A stretch of 64,000 nucleotides of DNA from VRUE01 sp963702035 (GTDB lineage: Bacteria; Actinomycetota; Thermoleophilia; Solirubrobacterales; 70-9): contig OY969700.1 of assembly GCA_963702035.1 (NCBI GenBank), positions 1,178,001-1,242,000 on the forward strand, written 5' to 3'. The translations under genes and the position numbers were made by a program. Below, one piece after another: positions 34,218 through 42,697 of this stretch. Position 1 is the stretch's first letter; every line of letters starts with the position of its first letter. Under the pieces are notes generated by a model, which did no database searches, had not been told where the DNA came from, and saw only the letters and a list, made by a program, of their open reading frames with translations.

Positions 34218-36650
34218 ATGCAGCCAGGGAAATCGCCCTTCCGCAAGGTGGGGACGTGCTCGATCTTGGCCCTCGCCTCGGCTTGCGTGCTCGCCCCAGC
34301 GGCGGCCGGGGCCGCGGCGACCAAGCCGGGCGACGGCGACCTCTCCACCAGGCTGGCGGAGCTTTCGAAGCCCTCGGTCCGCTCGGCGCCACCGGCACGG
34401 CAGGCGAAGAAGCTGAGCCTCGCCGCGGAAGGCCCGGGCAGCCTGCTGCGCGACGGCAACCGGGTCCTCGTCGAAGTCCGCTTCGACCGCGGCGCGGCGG
34501 CGGCCGTCGGCGACCTGCGCGCCGCCGGGGCGAAGATCGTCAACGTCAGCCCGCGCTTCCAGACGGTCACGGTCGCGGCCAAGCCCGCCGCGCTGCCGGC
34601 TCTCTCCGGCGTCCCCCGGGTCGCCGCCGCGACCGAGGTGTTGACCCCGTTCACCTCCGAATCCACCTGCCCGTCGGGCGAAGTCGTCTCGGAGGGCGAG
34701 CAACAGCTGCATGCCGGGGGAGAAACGGGCGAAGCGCGAGATGTGTTCGGCGTCGACGGCGGCGGCGTCACGGTCGGGGTCCTCTCCGACTCCTTCAACC
34801 AGGCGAGCGAAGCCGCCGACGGCAGCGGCGAAATCGCCACCCGCCAGGCCGATGACGTGGCGGCAGGCGACCTGCCCGGCTTCGCCAACACCTGCCCAGG
34901 CACCGGCGAGGGGACTCCGGTTGAAATCCTCGATGACACGGAAGGCTTCGGCGAGGACGAGGGCCGGGCGATGGCCCAGATCGTCCACGACCTGGCGCCC
35001 GAAGCCGAACTCGCCTTCGCCACCGCCTTCAGCGGCGAAACGGCCTTCGCCGAAAACATCGAACGGCTGGCCAAATCACCGGCGGAAGGCGGCGCGGGCG
35101 CCAAGGTCGTGGTCAACGACGTCGCCTACCCCGGCGAGCCTTTCTTCCAGGAAGGGCCGATCGCGGTGGCGGTGCAGCGCGCGACCGGAGACGGAGCGAC
35201 CTACTTCTCCTCCGCCGGCAACAACAGCCTGCTCGATCCTGAAGGCGATGAGATCGGCTCCTGGGAAACGGCGGAATACCGCAACTCGGGCAGCTGCCCT
35301 CCGGCGCTGCAGGCGTTCCCGGAACTCCACGCTGACGCCTGCCTCGACTTCAACCCGGGCAGCCCGGTCGACAAGACGCTGGGGATCAAAGTGCCGGCGG
35401 GGGCGACGCTGACCGTCAACCTGCAGTGGAACGAACCGTGGGAAGGCGTCGGCACCGATCTCGACGCATTCCTGCTCGATTCCACCGGCGGGCTGATCGC
35501 CGCTTCCGCCGAAGCCAACCCGGAACGGCCCCTCGAGTTCTTCCAGTGGGAAAACGAAACGGCGAGCCCGCGCACGGTCCAGCTCGTCGTCAACCGCTTC
35601 TCGGGGGGCACCCCACGGCTCAAGGTCGCATTCCTGGAGAACGGCTCCAAAGAGGGGAAATGGGGCCTCGAGTACCCGCGCTCGAGCGGGCCCGCGGTCG
35701 GTGAACCGGCAACCGACGTCGTCGGGCCGACCGTGTTCGGCCACAACGGCGCCGCCGCCGCGATGACCGTCGGCGCGGTTCACTATCCCACCAGCCCCCC
35801 CCACGTCGGAGCGGAGCCATACACCTCACGCGGCTCGGTGACGCACTACTTCGGCCCCGTGGAAGACACCTCGCCCGCCGCCGAACTCGGCGCCCCGGAA
35901 GAACTGTCCAAGCCCGAGATCGCCGCGACGGACTGCGGCAAGACGAGCTTCTTCGCCTTCCGGCCGAACCTCGAACCGACGGTCTGGAGGTTCTGCGGCA
36001 CCTCCGCCGCCGCACCCCACGCCGCCGCGGTCGCGGCGCTGATGGACGAGGCCAAAGCCGAAGCGACCCCCCTGGAACCGGCGACCCCGGCCGAAGTCCG
36101 CGCGGCGCTGCAGGCCAGCGCGGCAGAAGTCAGCGAAGCCGACGAATGCGAAGTCGGAGCGGGCCTGGTCGAAGCCGTCGGCGCGGTCGAAGATCTGCTC
36201 ACGCCCCCGCCCGCCGTCGAACCCGAATGCGAAGCGCCGCTCGCCGAAGTGCTGCCCGGCGAAGCGCAGGCCGCCGGGAACTGGGGTGTAGAAGCTCCCC
36301 CGGCCGAACCGTCCTCGCCGCCCGCCCAGCCGTCACAGCCGCCGAATCCACCCGAACCCGAACCGGAAACCGACACGACCGCTCCCGCGACCTTCTTCCG
36401 CCACCACCCCAGGCGCGTGGTCCGAACCCGCGGTCGCGCCGCGACCGTCGTGTTCCGACTCGGATCCAACGAGGCCGGGTCGATCTACCTCTGCCGGGTC
36501 GATGGCGGCCGCTCACGGCGATGCCCGGCGCGGTTCGTACGCCGCTACCGCGTCGGCAGGCACGTCGTGCGCGTGGTCGCCCGCGACGCCGCCGGCAACA
36601 CCGACCAGAGCGCCGCCGTCTTCCACTTCAGGGTCAGGCGGATTGGATAA
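34218..36650 (+). CDS. Secreted subtilisin/sedolisin-like protease with Ig-like tail
   Basis: The 810-residue product has a signal peptide (about 1-34) and a pro-region (to about 150). The catalytic domain has the Asp loop GVTVGVLSDSF (about 190), an acidic EDEGRAMAQIVHDL motif (about 247-260), SSAGNN (about 332-337) and the Ser loop FCGTSAAAPHAAAVAALM (about 595-612). The usual subtilase HGTxV histidine motif is absent and a Glu-rich helix takes its place, as in sedolisin (S53)-like members. A Pro-rich linker (about 700-720) leads to a C-terminal Ig-like domain with Cys pair (YLCRVDGGRSRRCPARF). It is likely an extracellular protease; the catalytic mechanism is inferred. Confidence 0.85.
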   Translation: MQPGKSPFRKVGTCSILALASACVLAPAAAGAAATKPGDGDLSTRLAELSKPSVRSAPPARQAKKLSLAAEGPGSLLRDGNRVLVEVRFDRGAAAAVGDLRAAGAKIVNVSPRFQTVTVAAKPAALPALSGVPRVAAATEVLTPFTSESTCPSGEVVSEGEQQLHAGGETGEARDVFGVDGGGVTVGVLSDSFNQASEAADGSGEIATRQADDVAAGDLPGFANTCPGTGEGTPVEILDDTEGFGEDEGRAMAQIVHDLAPEAELAFATAFSGETAFAENIERLAKSPAEGGAGAKVVVNDVAYPGEPFFQEGPIAVAVQRATGDGATYFSSAGNNSLLDPEGDEIGSWETAEYRNSGSCPPALQAFPELHADACLDFNPGSPVDKTLGIKVPAGATLTVNLQWNEPWEGVGTDLDAFLLDSTGGLIAASAEANPERPLEFFQWENETASPRTVQLVVNRFSGGTPRLKVAFLENGSKEGKWGLEYPRSSGPAVGEPATDVVGPTVFGHNGAAAAMTVGAVHYPTSPPHVGAEPYTSRGSVTHYFGPVEDTSPAAELGAPEELSKPEIAATDCGKTSFFAFRPNLEPTVWRFCGTSAAAPHAAAVAALMDEAKAEATPLEPATPAEVRAALQASAAEVSEADECEVGAGLVEAVGAVEDLLTPPPAVEPECEAPLAEVLPGEAQAAGNWGVEAPPAEPSSPPAQPSQPPNPPEPEPETDTTAPATFFRHHPRRVVRTRGRAATVVFRLGSNEAGSIYLCRVDGGRSRRCPARFVRRYRVGRHVVRVVARDAAGNTDQSAAVFHFRVRRIG

Positions 36651-36659
36651 GACTCGCGG

Positions 36660-37100
36660 CTACCGCTCTACCGATCGCCGGTAGACATTCTCGTCGATCG
36701 CCAGGCGCCATGGGCCGGAGGCCGATTCGGTAGCACGGAAGTCGCGGAAGTCGAAGGTGAAGATCGGCAGCTCGTGGCGCTCGGCGATCGCCATCACACA
36801 ACCGTCGACGACGCCGAGGTTGAGGTCGGAGTATTTGCGGTCGAGCTCCACCGCCCTCTGCATCAGACCCGCGGTCGGGTAGGCCACCTGATGACTGCCA
36901 CCGGCGATGTGCTTGAGGAACCTGCGAGCGGAATCCAGGCCGACTCGCTTGCGGGCCAAATGGTCGACCTCAACCACGACCGGCGACGGGACGATCGCAT
37001 CCCGGCGCAGTTTTTTCATTGCGGCTCCCGCCATCTCGTACGCCGGATCCCTCCTGTCTAGCGCCGCAAGCAGAGGGCCCGTGTCAACCAGGACCTTCAT
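36660..37100 (-). CDS. PIN-domain RNase toxin (VapC-like)
   Basis: Start ATG 37100 follows GAGAGG. The 146 residues form one PIN domain: MKVLVDTGPLLAALDRRDP with the first catalytic Asp at residue 6, a conserved Glu in VVVEVDHLARKRV (about 44), and the third and fourth acidic sites in GVVDGCVMAIAE and IFTFDFRDF. All four acidic positions are intact. The start overlaps the antitoxin gene by 17 bases, the usual VapBC coupling. VapC-type toxins cut tRNA or rRNA when freed from antitoxin. The pair lies directly downstream of recD2 but probably has its own promoter. Confidence 0.88.
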   Translation of the reverse strand: MKVLVDTGPLLAALDRRDPAYEMAGAAMKKLRRDAIVPSPVVVEVDHLARKRVGLDSARRFLKHIAGGSHQVAYPTAGLMQRAVELDRKYSDLNLGVVDGCVMAIAERHELPIFTFDFRDFRATESASGPWRLAIDENVYRRSVER

Positions 37101-37356
37101 CTGCCGGTCCCTCTCCCGGTCCCCAGGGCTTGAGGCCGAGGTATTTCTCGGCATTGATGCCGAGATCGCCGGGCCCTTCCCCCGAGCCGACGTAGTCGAG
37201 CGGAACCTGTTGCTCGTCCTCGCGCGCACCCAGTTCCAACAAGCGGACGACCGTGGCCGAGAAGGAGTCGCCCTCCTGGGCGTGCCCGTCCACCAATTCC
37301 ACGGCACTCTCCGGAATGTAGATCGTCTTGCGTGGCATTGTCTGCAAACTTGCCAT
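37084..37356 (-). CDS. VapB-like antitoxin with ribbon-helix-helix
   Basis: Start ATG 37356 gives 90 residues; ATG 37338 is possible. The N-terminus KTIYIPESAVELVD ... SFSATVVRLLELG is a ribbon-helix-helix DNA-binding unit. The C-terminal 40 residues are acidic, Gly/Pro-rich and probably disordered until bound to the toxin (EKYLGLKPWGPGEGP). It pairs with the PIN gene, which it overlaps by 17 bases, and would autoregulate the pair. Confidence 0.8.
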   Translation of the reverse strand: MASLQTMPRKTIYIPESAVELVDGHAQEGDSFSATVVRLLELGAREDEQQVPLDYVGSGEGPGDLGINAEKYLGLKPWGPGEGPADEGPG

Positions 37357-37417
37357 ACGAGGGAGTATGACATCGAAAATCATACCTAACAGCGCAAAAT
37401 CTAAAACTTCCGTGACA

Positions 37418-39580
37418 TCACTCGCGCGAGTCCGCGACTGCGGTGCGCAGGCGCTCGGCCAGGGCCGAGTGGCGGGCACCGCTGTCGTCGCGGCGGACCG
37501 CCATCTCCAGCGCCGCGGGGTCGCCGATCAGCACGCAGCTGCTACGGGCGCGGGTGATCGCCGTGTAGAGCAGCGGCCTGGTCAGCATGCGGGCGTGGGA
37601 GCGGTGGCAGACGCCGACCACGACCGGGACCTCGCAGCCCTGCGCCTTGTGGACCGAGATCGCGTAGGCGAGCCGCAGCGTCGCCGTCTCCCCATAGGGG
37701 ATCGTCAGCGAGCCGCCCTCGTCGGTGTCGACGACGATCGCCTCCTCCCCCGGGTCGTCCTCGCGGAGGAAGACGATCGAGCCGTTCATCAGCCCCAGCT
37801 CGTGTGAGTTACGGGTCTGGATCAGCCGGTCGCCGATCCTGAACCGCTCGCTGACGGCCGCCCGCCCATCCGGGTTGAGCCGCGCCTGCAGCCGCTCGTT
37901 GAGCGCGTCGATCCCGACCGCCCCCTTGTACATCGGCGCCAGCACCTGCACCTCGCGGATCGGGTCGACGCCGAAGCTCGCCGGGGCCCGCTCGGCGACC
38001 ACCTCGACCACCGTCTCCAGCGCCCGCTCGGGGCTCGGCCGGTCGATGAAGAAGAAGTCGTGGTCCTGGTCGCCCCGCGGCTGCAGGTGCGGCGGCCGGC
38101 CCTGGTTGATCTCATGGGCGGCGGTGGTGATCATCGAGCGCGCCGCCTGGCGGAAGATCTGGGTGAGGCGGACGACGGGCGCGACGCCGGAGGCGATCAG
38201 GTCGTCAAAGGGCTTGCCGGCGCCGATCGGCGGCAGCTGGTCGGCGTCGCCGACGAAGACCACGTGGGTCGTCTCGGCGAGGCCGCCGAGCAGGACCTCG
38301 ATCAGCCGCAGGTTCAGCATCGAGGCCTCGTCGACGATCGCCAGGCCGGCGGGCAGCGGGTGGCCGGGCCTGAAGCCGGGCTCGCGGCCGGGCATCCACT
38401 CGAGCAGCCGGTGGATCGTCTGCGCCTCGTGCCCGGTCGCCTCCTCGAGCCGGCGGGCGGCGCGGCCGGTCGGCGCGCAGAGCGCGATCGGCACGCCGGC
38501 CCGCTCGGCCTCGGCGACGATCGCCCGCGTGCAGGCGGTCTTGCCGACGCCGGGGCCGCCGGTCAGGACCGAGATCCGCGCCGCGAAGGCGCCCCGCACC
38601 GCGGCCCACTGCTCGTCGGTCAGCTTCGCCTCATCCTCGTCGTCCCCGGGCGGCAACTCGCCCGGGTCGTGATCGAGATGGGCCGGCGCGGCGACGCGCT
38701 CGGCGAGCGTCGCGGCGACGGCGAGCTCGCTGGCGTGGGTCGGCTCGCGGTAGGCGCGGCCTTCGTCGAGCAGCAGCCCGCGTGCCATCGCCGGCACGTC
38801 GGGGTCGGGCCGCGGGCCGATCAGCTTCGCGGTGCGCCGGTTGAGCTCGTCGACCGGCAGGTAGGTGTTGCCCTGCTGCTCGGCCTCGCCGAGGGCGAAG
38901 ACAGCGGCTGCCTGGGCGCGCCGCTCCGACTCGGGCGGCACGTCGGCCGCCAGCGCGATCTTGTCGGCGCGGGCGAAGCCGACCCCGGCGACCTCGGTGA
39001 GGCGGTAGGGGTCCTCGTGCAGGATCGCCATCGAGCGCTCGCCGAAGCGGGCGTGGATCGGCGCCGCCAGGTGCGCCAGGCCGTGTGGCGCGAGCTGCAC
39101 GTGCAGGTCGCGGACCGCCCGCGAGGCGTGCCAGGAATCGGCCGCGGCGACGGCCTGCTCGGCGCTGACCCCGCGCAGCCCGGCGAAGACGCCGGCCGGG
39201 TCGGCGGCGATCGCCCCCAGCACCCCCTCGCCGTGCTCGTCGACGAGGCGCTCGGCGCGGGCCGGGCCGATGTGGCGCAGGGTGGTCAGATAGGCGATCC
39301 GCCCCGCCCGGTCGGCGGGATCGAGCGGCAATGCGCCACGCGCCTTCAGCTGCCGCCCGTAGCGCGAGTGCGTCTGCCAGTCGCCGCTGACTTCAGCGCG
39401 GTCGCCGGCACTCAGGTGGGCGACCGGGCCGACCAGGGCAAAGCCCTCGCCCGACTCGGCGTCCTGCACCTCCAGCACCGCGTAACCGTCGTCTTCGGCG
39501 CTGAAGATCACCCCCAGCACCTCGACCGTGCCACTGAAGGCGGCGGCATCGGCATCGAAGAGGGTCGCGGCGTCGCTCAC
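37418..39580 (-). CDS. recD2: RecD2-like ATP-dependent 5'-3' DNA helicase
   Basis: This 720-residue SF1B helicase has an N-terminal OB-like region (about 15-85) and helix-hairpin-helix repeats (TLRHIGPARAERLVDEHGEG; VAGVGFARADKIAL). The motor starts with Walker A LTGGPGVGKTACTR (about 339-352), then motif Ia CAPTGRAARRLEEATG, Walker B IVDEASMLNLRL, motif III VVFVGDADQLPPIGAGKPF and C-terminal motifs VLAPMYKGAVGIDALNE, YAISVHKAQGCEVPVVV and LLYTAITRARSSCVLIG. RecD2 acts in DNA repair outside RecBCD. Length and domain order are normal. An ATG start just before the N-terminal domain is well supported. Confidence 0.94.
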   Translation of the reverse strand: MSDAATLFDADAAAFSGTVEVLGVIFSAEDDGYAVLEVQDAESGEGFALVGPVAHLSAGDRAEVSGDWQTHSRYGRQLKARGALPLDPADRAGRIAYLTTLRHIGPARAERLVDEHGEGVLGAIAADPAGVFAGLRGVSAEQAVAAADSWHASRAVRDLHVQLAPHGLAHLAAPIHARFGERSMAILHEDPYRLTEVAGVGFARADKIALAADVPPESERRAQAAAVFALGEAEQQGNTYLPVDELNRRTAKLIGPRPDPDVPAMARGLLLDEGRAYREPTHASELAVAATLAERVAAPAHLDHDPGELPPGDDEDEAKLTDEQWAAVRGAFAARISVLTGGPGVGKTACTRAIVAEAERAGVPIALCAPTGRAARRLEEATGHEAQTIHRLLEWMPGREPGFRPGHPLPAGLAIVDEASMLNLRLIEVLLGGLAETTHVVFVGDADQLPPIGAGKPFDDLIASGVAPVVRLTQIFRQAARSMITTAAHEINQGRPPHLQPRGDQDHDFFFIDRPSPERALETVVEVVAERAPASFGVDPIREVQVLAPMYKGAVGIDALNERLQARLNPDGRAAVSERFRIGDRLIQTRNSHELGLMNGSIVFLREDDPGEEAIVVDTDEGGSLTIPYGETATLRLAYAISVHKAQGCEVPVVVGVCHRSHARMLTRPLLYTAITRARSSCVLIGDPAALEMAVRRDDSGARHSALAERLRTAVADSRE

Positions 39581-39715
39581 AGGGCAAAGCTAGCCGGAGG
39601 CGAGGCGGTTCGCCATCCGCCCCGCGCCGCGGCGCCTTGCTTGGAAATCCAAAGTACGACAAGATGGCCGCGATCCGGCCCAACCGGGGCCGCACGAATC
39701 GGGAGGACGAAGCAG

Positions 39716-40111
39716 ATGGGCACCTACGCGGTAAAGAAGATCGACGAGATGGAGGCCGTCTTCGGCGGTGGCTTCAAGCGCGCCCGGGCGGAGCTGGGGG
39801 TCGAGTCGTTCGGCATGCAGATCATCGACATGCCGGCCAACTACGACAACTACCCCGAGCACGATCACGAGCAGGACGGCCAGGAGGAGGTCTACGTGAC
39901 CCTCGGCGGCGGCGGCGAGATCGAGATCGAGGGAGAGCGCTTCCCGCTCGACGGCGACCACGTCGCCCGGGTCGGCCCCGGCGTCACCCGCAAGGTCTGG
40001 CCGGGCAATGAGGGCATCCGCATACTCGTCCTCGGCGGCAAGGCCGGCGAGGTCTACGCCGCCCCCGACATCACGAAGCTGGGCGAGCCCGACCCGATGG
40101 CGGCAGGCTAG
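39716..40111 (+). CDS. Small cupin-domain protein
   Basis: Start ATG 39716 follows GGGAGGA. The 131 residues form one beta-barrel: cupin motif 1 around YPEHDHEQDGQEEVYVTLGG with the His/His/Glu metal ligands (about 48-62), and motif 2 around GDHVARVGPGVTRKVWPG. A divalent metal is likely bound. Substrate and reaction are unknown; similar proteins are annotated only as cupins. Its 3' end overlaps, on the opposite strand, the small Zn-binding protein at 40071-40274. Confidence 0.88.
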   Translation: MGTYAVKKIDEMEAVFGGGFKRARAELGVESFGMQIIDMPANYDNYPEHDHEQDGQEEVYVTLGGGGEIEIEGERFPLDGDHVARVGPGVTRKVWPGNEGIRILVLGGKAGEVYAAPDITKLGEPDPMAAG

Positions 40112-40274
40112 CGGGCTCATACCCGGGGCACTCGAGGACCGGCACCCGCGGGTAACGCGGGTACGCCGGATCCTCGCGGGAGCGCCGGCAGAGGCTGAAG
40201 ACCGACCCCCGCGTGTTGGGGACGAGCCGCTGGTGGACGCAGCCGTCGCAGAGGCCGCCTTTCGAGTAGGCCAT
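40071..40274 (-). CDS. Small cysteine-motif protein overlapping the cupin gene
   Basis: The 67-residue product contains GLCDGCVHQR, LVPNTRGSVFSLCRRS and PVLECPGY: four cysteines in a CxxC ... C ... C layout that suggests one zinc site. The pattern (NTRGS-F-LC-RS, DP-YPRYPRVPV-C-GY) matches a small conserved actinobacterial protein I recognise only as uncharacterised. It overlaps the last 41 bases of the cupin gene antisense. Its ATG at 40274 has no strong ribosome-binding site. Confidence 0.75.
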   Translation of the reverse strand: MAYSKGGLCDGCVHQRLVPNTRGSVFSLCRRSREDPAYPRYPRVPVLECPGYEPASLPPSGRARPAS

Positions 40275-40370
40275 GCGTTGACGCTATCGCCGGCCGGGTT
40301 GCATGTCATTGCGATCCGGTCTAGGTTGTTTGAACGGAAGCGCACCAGTACGCGACTCGGAGGGGACCGA

Positions 40371-41648
40371 ATGAGTCTTGGTCTTGATGTCTACCTGCAC
40401 GGAGAGCTGATCGGCGGGCTGTTCCCCACCGGCGAGGACGGTTATCGCTTCGCCTACCGGCCGGAGACGGTCGAGGAGATCGGCGCCGGCGAGATCTCGC
40501 TCAGCCACTCGCTGCCCCTGCGCAGCGAGCCCTTCAGCGCCGGCGCCAGCCGCGCATATGTAGAGGGGCTGCTGCCACAGGGGCGCCGGCGCGAGACGAT
40601 CGCCGCCGAGCTCGGGCTCGATCCCGGCGACGGCTTTGGGCTGATCGCCGAGCTGGGCCGCGACTGCCCCGGCGCGGTCGTCTTCCTCAGGCAGGGCGAG
40701 GACCCGGAGTCGAGCCAGGCGGACTCGCCCGCCTGGCTCTCCGATGAGGAACTCGAGGAACTGCTCCAGGCCCAGCCCGAACAGCTCTTCGACCCGGCCG
40801 ACGAGCGGCGGATGCGCTTTGCCCTGCCCGGCGAGCGACACAAGCTGGCGCTTGCCTACGACGAGCAGACGGGCAGATGGGCCTGGCCCGAGCCCGGCCT
40901 GCCCAGCACCCATATCGTCAAGCCCGAATCGGACGAGCGCCGTGGCCTCGTCGCCAACGAGATGACCTGCACGCTCGCCTATCGCGAACTGGGCCTTCCG
41001 GTCGCCCACACCTCGGTCGAGAGGATCGCCGGGCGGACATGCCTGGTCAGCAAGCGCTTCGACCGCTGGGAAGGCGGCTTTGAGGTCGAGCGCCTGCACC
41101 AGGAGAGCTTGGCCCAGGCCCTCGGCATCGCACCCGCCGCCGAGGGGCACGGGCGACAGGGCGAGACACCGGACCTGACCGAATCCTGTGGGCTGCTGCG
41201 GGCGATCGGCGAAGAGCACGGCACCCACACCCTGATGAGCGCCGTGCTCTGCGACCTGGTGATCGGCAACTGCGCCGCGCGGGGCGCCAAGGCGGCGCTG
41301 CTCTTCACCGGCGACGGCCCGATCCTGGCCCCCTTCTTCGGCATCGCCGCGACTGAGATCTACGGTGTCGAGCGGCGGCGCCCCCCGGTCTTCGGCGCGC
41401 CCCCGGCCCCATTCCTGGTCGACATCCGCCGCACCGCCTGGGAATGCGACTTCGAGTTCCAGCCGTCGCTGATGGAGGCGGTCGGGGCGATGGGCAGGGC
41501 CTGCTCGGCGCTCAACGCGGCGATCGAGATCGCCCGCGAGGAGGGCTGGTACTCGCGCGTGGCCGACGAAGCCCTGCAGTGTGCGATCAACCGCGGCATC
41601 GGCTTCAAAGACGAAATGGAGTACCTGCGGCCGCCCGGTGCCGAATAA
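40371..41648 (+). CDS. HipA-like kinase-fold protein lacking catalytic residues
   Basis: Start ATG 40371 follows GGAGGGG. This 425-residue protein keeps the HipA plan: an N-terminal domain (1-110: LDVYLHGELIGGL; LPLRSEPFS; GLLPQGRRRE), an ATP-loop equivalent ALPGERHKLALAYD (about 151-164) with its Lys, and STHIVKPES (about 179-187). The catalytic loop expected as IGN-x-D-x-H-x-K-N reads IGNCAARGAKA (298-308). The Mg-binding APxYD motif reads APFFGIA (about 320-326). It therefore cannot phosphorylate by the known mechanism and is a probable pseudokinase. No HipB-type HTH gene is adjacent. Confidence 0.85.
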   Translation: MSLGLDVYLHGELIGGLFPTGEDGYRFAYRPETVEEIGAGEISLSHSLPLRSEPFSAGASRAYVEGLLPQGRRRETIAAELGLDPGDGFGLIAELGRDCPGAVVFLRQGEDPESSQADSPAWLSDEELEELLQAQPEQLFDPADERRMRFALPGERHKLALAYDEQTGRWAWPEPGLPSTHIVKPESDERRGLVANEMTCTLAYRELGLPVAHTSVERIAGRTCLVSKRFDRWEGGFEVERLHQESLAQALGIAPAAEGHGRQGETPDLTESCGLLRAIGEEHGTHTLMSAVLCDLVIGNCAARGAKAALLFTGDGPILAPFFGIAATEIYGVERRRPPVFGAPPAPFLVDIRRTAWECDFEFQPSLMEAVGAMGRACSALNAAIEIAREEGWYSRVADEALQCAINRGIGFKDEMEYLRPPGAE

Positions 41649-41669
41649 CCGCGGCGGGCGGGCGGGCCC

Positions 41670-42671
41670 TCAGCCGCCGAGGGCGACGACGACGATGAAG
41701 GCGATGTAGAGCGTGAACCATCCGGCCACGGCCGGCGGCCCGAAGCGGCCGCGGCGGCGCAGCGCCCCGTATGCGAGCAGGCCACCGGCGAGGCCGAGCG
41801 CGACCGAGAGGGCGGCGTTGCCGCTCAGCTTCCAGCCGGTAAAGAGCAGCCCGATGCCGAAGGGGATGGTCGACTGGAAGACCATCGCGCCGGTGATATT
41901 GCCGAGCGCCAGCGAGTCCTTGCCTTCACGCACCCAGAAGAAGCTGTTGACCTTCTCCGGCAGCTCGGTGGCCAGCGGGGCGAGGATCAGGGCGAGGACG
42001 ACCGCCTCGACGCCGAGGTCGGCGGCGAGCTTGAGCAGCTCTTCGACGAAGAGGTGGGCGCCGCCGACCATCGCGCCGAGGCCGACGAGGAGCTGGACCG
42101 CGCAGAGCAGCGGGCCGGGGTCCATGCGGCGCTCGGCGCGGCGCTCGAAGACGAGCGGCGCCAGCGTCTCCTCGCCCTGCACCTCTCCCCCCTGTCGCAG
42201 GGTGCGCCGGATGTAGAGCGGGTAGGCGAGCAGGGCACCGATCCCGATGGGGATGCGCAGCGCCGCCGGCGCCCCCCAGGCGAGCGCCAGCGAGAGCGCG
42301 AAGAAGGCGAGGAAGAAGAGCAGGTCCCGCTCCAGCGTCGGCCGGTGGGCGCGCAGCTCCAGCCCCTGCTCGCGGCGGTCGCGGTAGAGGTAGGCGAAGA
42401 GGCCGACCAGGCCCATCGCCAGCGTGGCGAGGAGGAAGGGCGCGCCGACGATCGCCCCGATCGCGACCTGGTCGCCGCCCCGCTTGGCCCCGAGCAGGGC
42501 GACGATCGCGACCAGCGTCTCCGGCATCGCCGTGCCGACGGCGGCGAGGACGCTGCCCACGGCCCCCTCCCCCAGCCCCAAGCGGTGGCCGAGCCACTCG
42601 ACCGCGTTGGTGAAGAGCAGTGCTCCGGCGAGGATTACGGCAAAGCTGACGAGCAGGAGGAGCGCGCCCAC
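41670..42671 (-). CDS. Calcium/cation antiporter (CaCA family) membrane protein
   Basis: The 333-residue protein has about ten hydrophobic segments in two inverted halves. Each half carries the ion-binding alpha-repeat: AAVGTAMPETLVAIVALLG (about residues 43-61) and LILAPLATELPEKVNSFFWV (about 228-247), with the acidic Glu residues retained. Together these identify a sodium/calcium or proton/calcium exchanger of the YrbG type. It follows pilT2 by 26 bases on the same strand. The start ATG 42671 begins directly at the first helix. Confidence 0.88.
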   Translation of the reverse strand: MGALLLLVSFAVILAGALLFTNAVEWLGHRLGLGEGAVGSVLAAVGTAMPETLVAIVALLGAKRGGDQVAIGAIVGAPFLLATLAMGLVGLFAYLYRDRREQGLELRAHRPTLERDLLFFLAFFALSLALAWGAPAALRIPIGIGALLAYPLYIRRTLRQGGEVQGEETLAPLVFERRAERRMDPGPLLCAVQLLVGLGAMVGGAHLFVEELLKLAADLGVEAVVLALILAPLATELPEKVNSFFWVREGKDSLALGNITGAMVFQSTIPFGIGLLFTGWKLSGNAALSVALGLAGGLLAYGALRRRGRFGPPAVAGWFTLYIAFIVVVALGG

Positions 42672-42697
42672 GGGTCGAGCCTATAGTGGCTCGGGCT

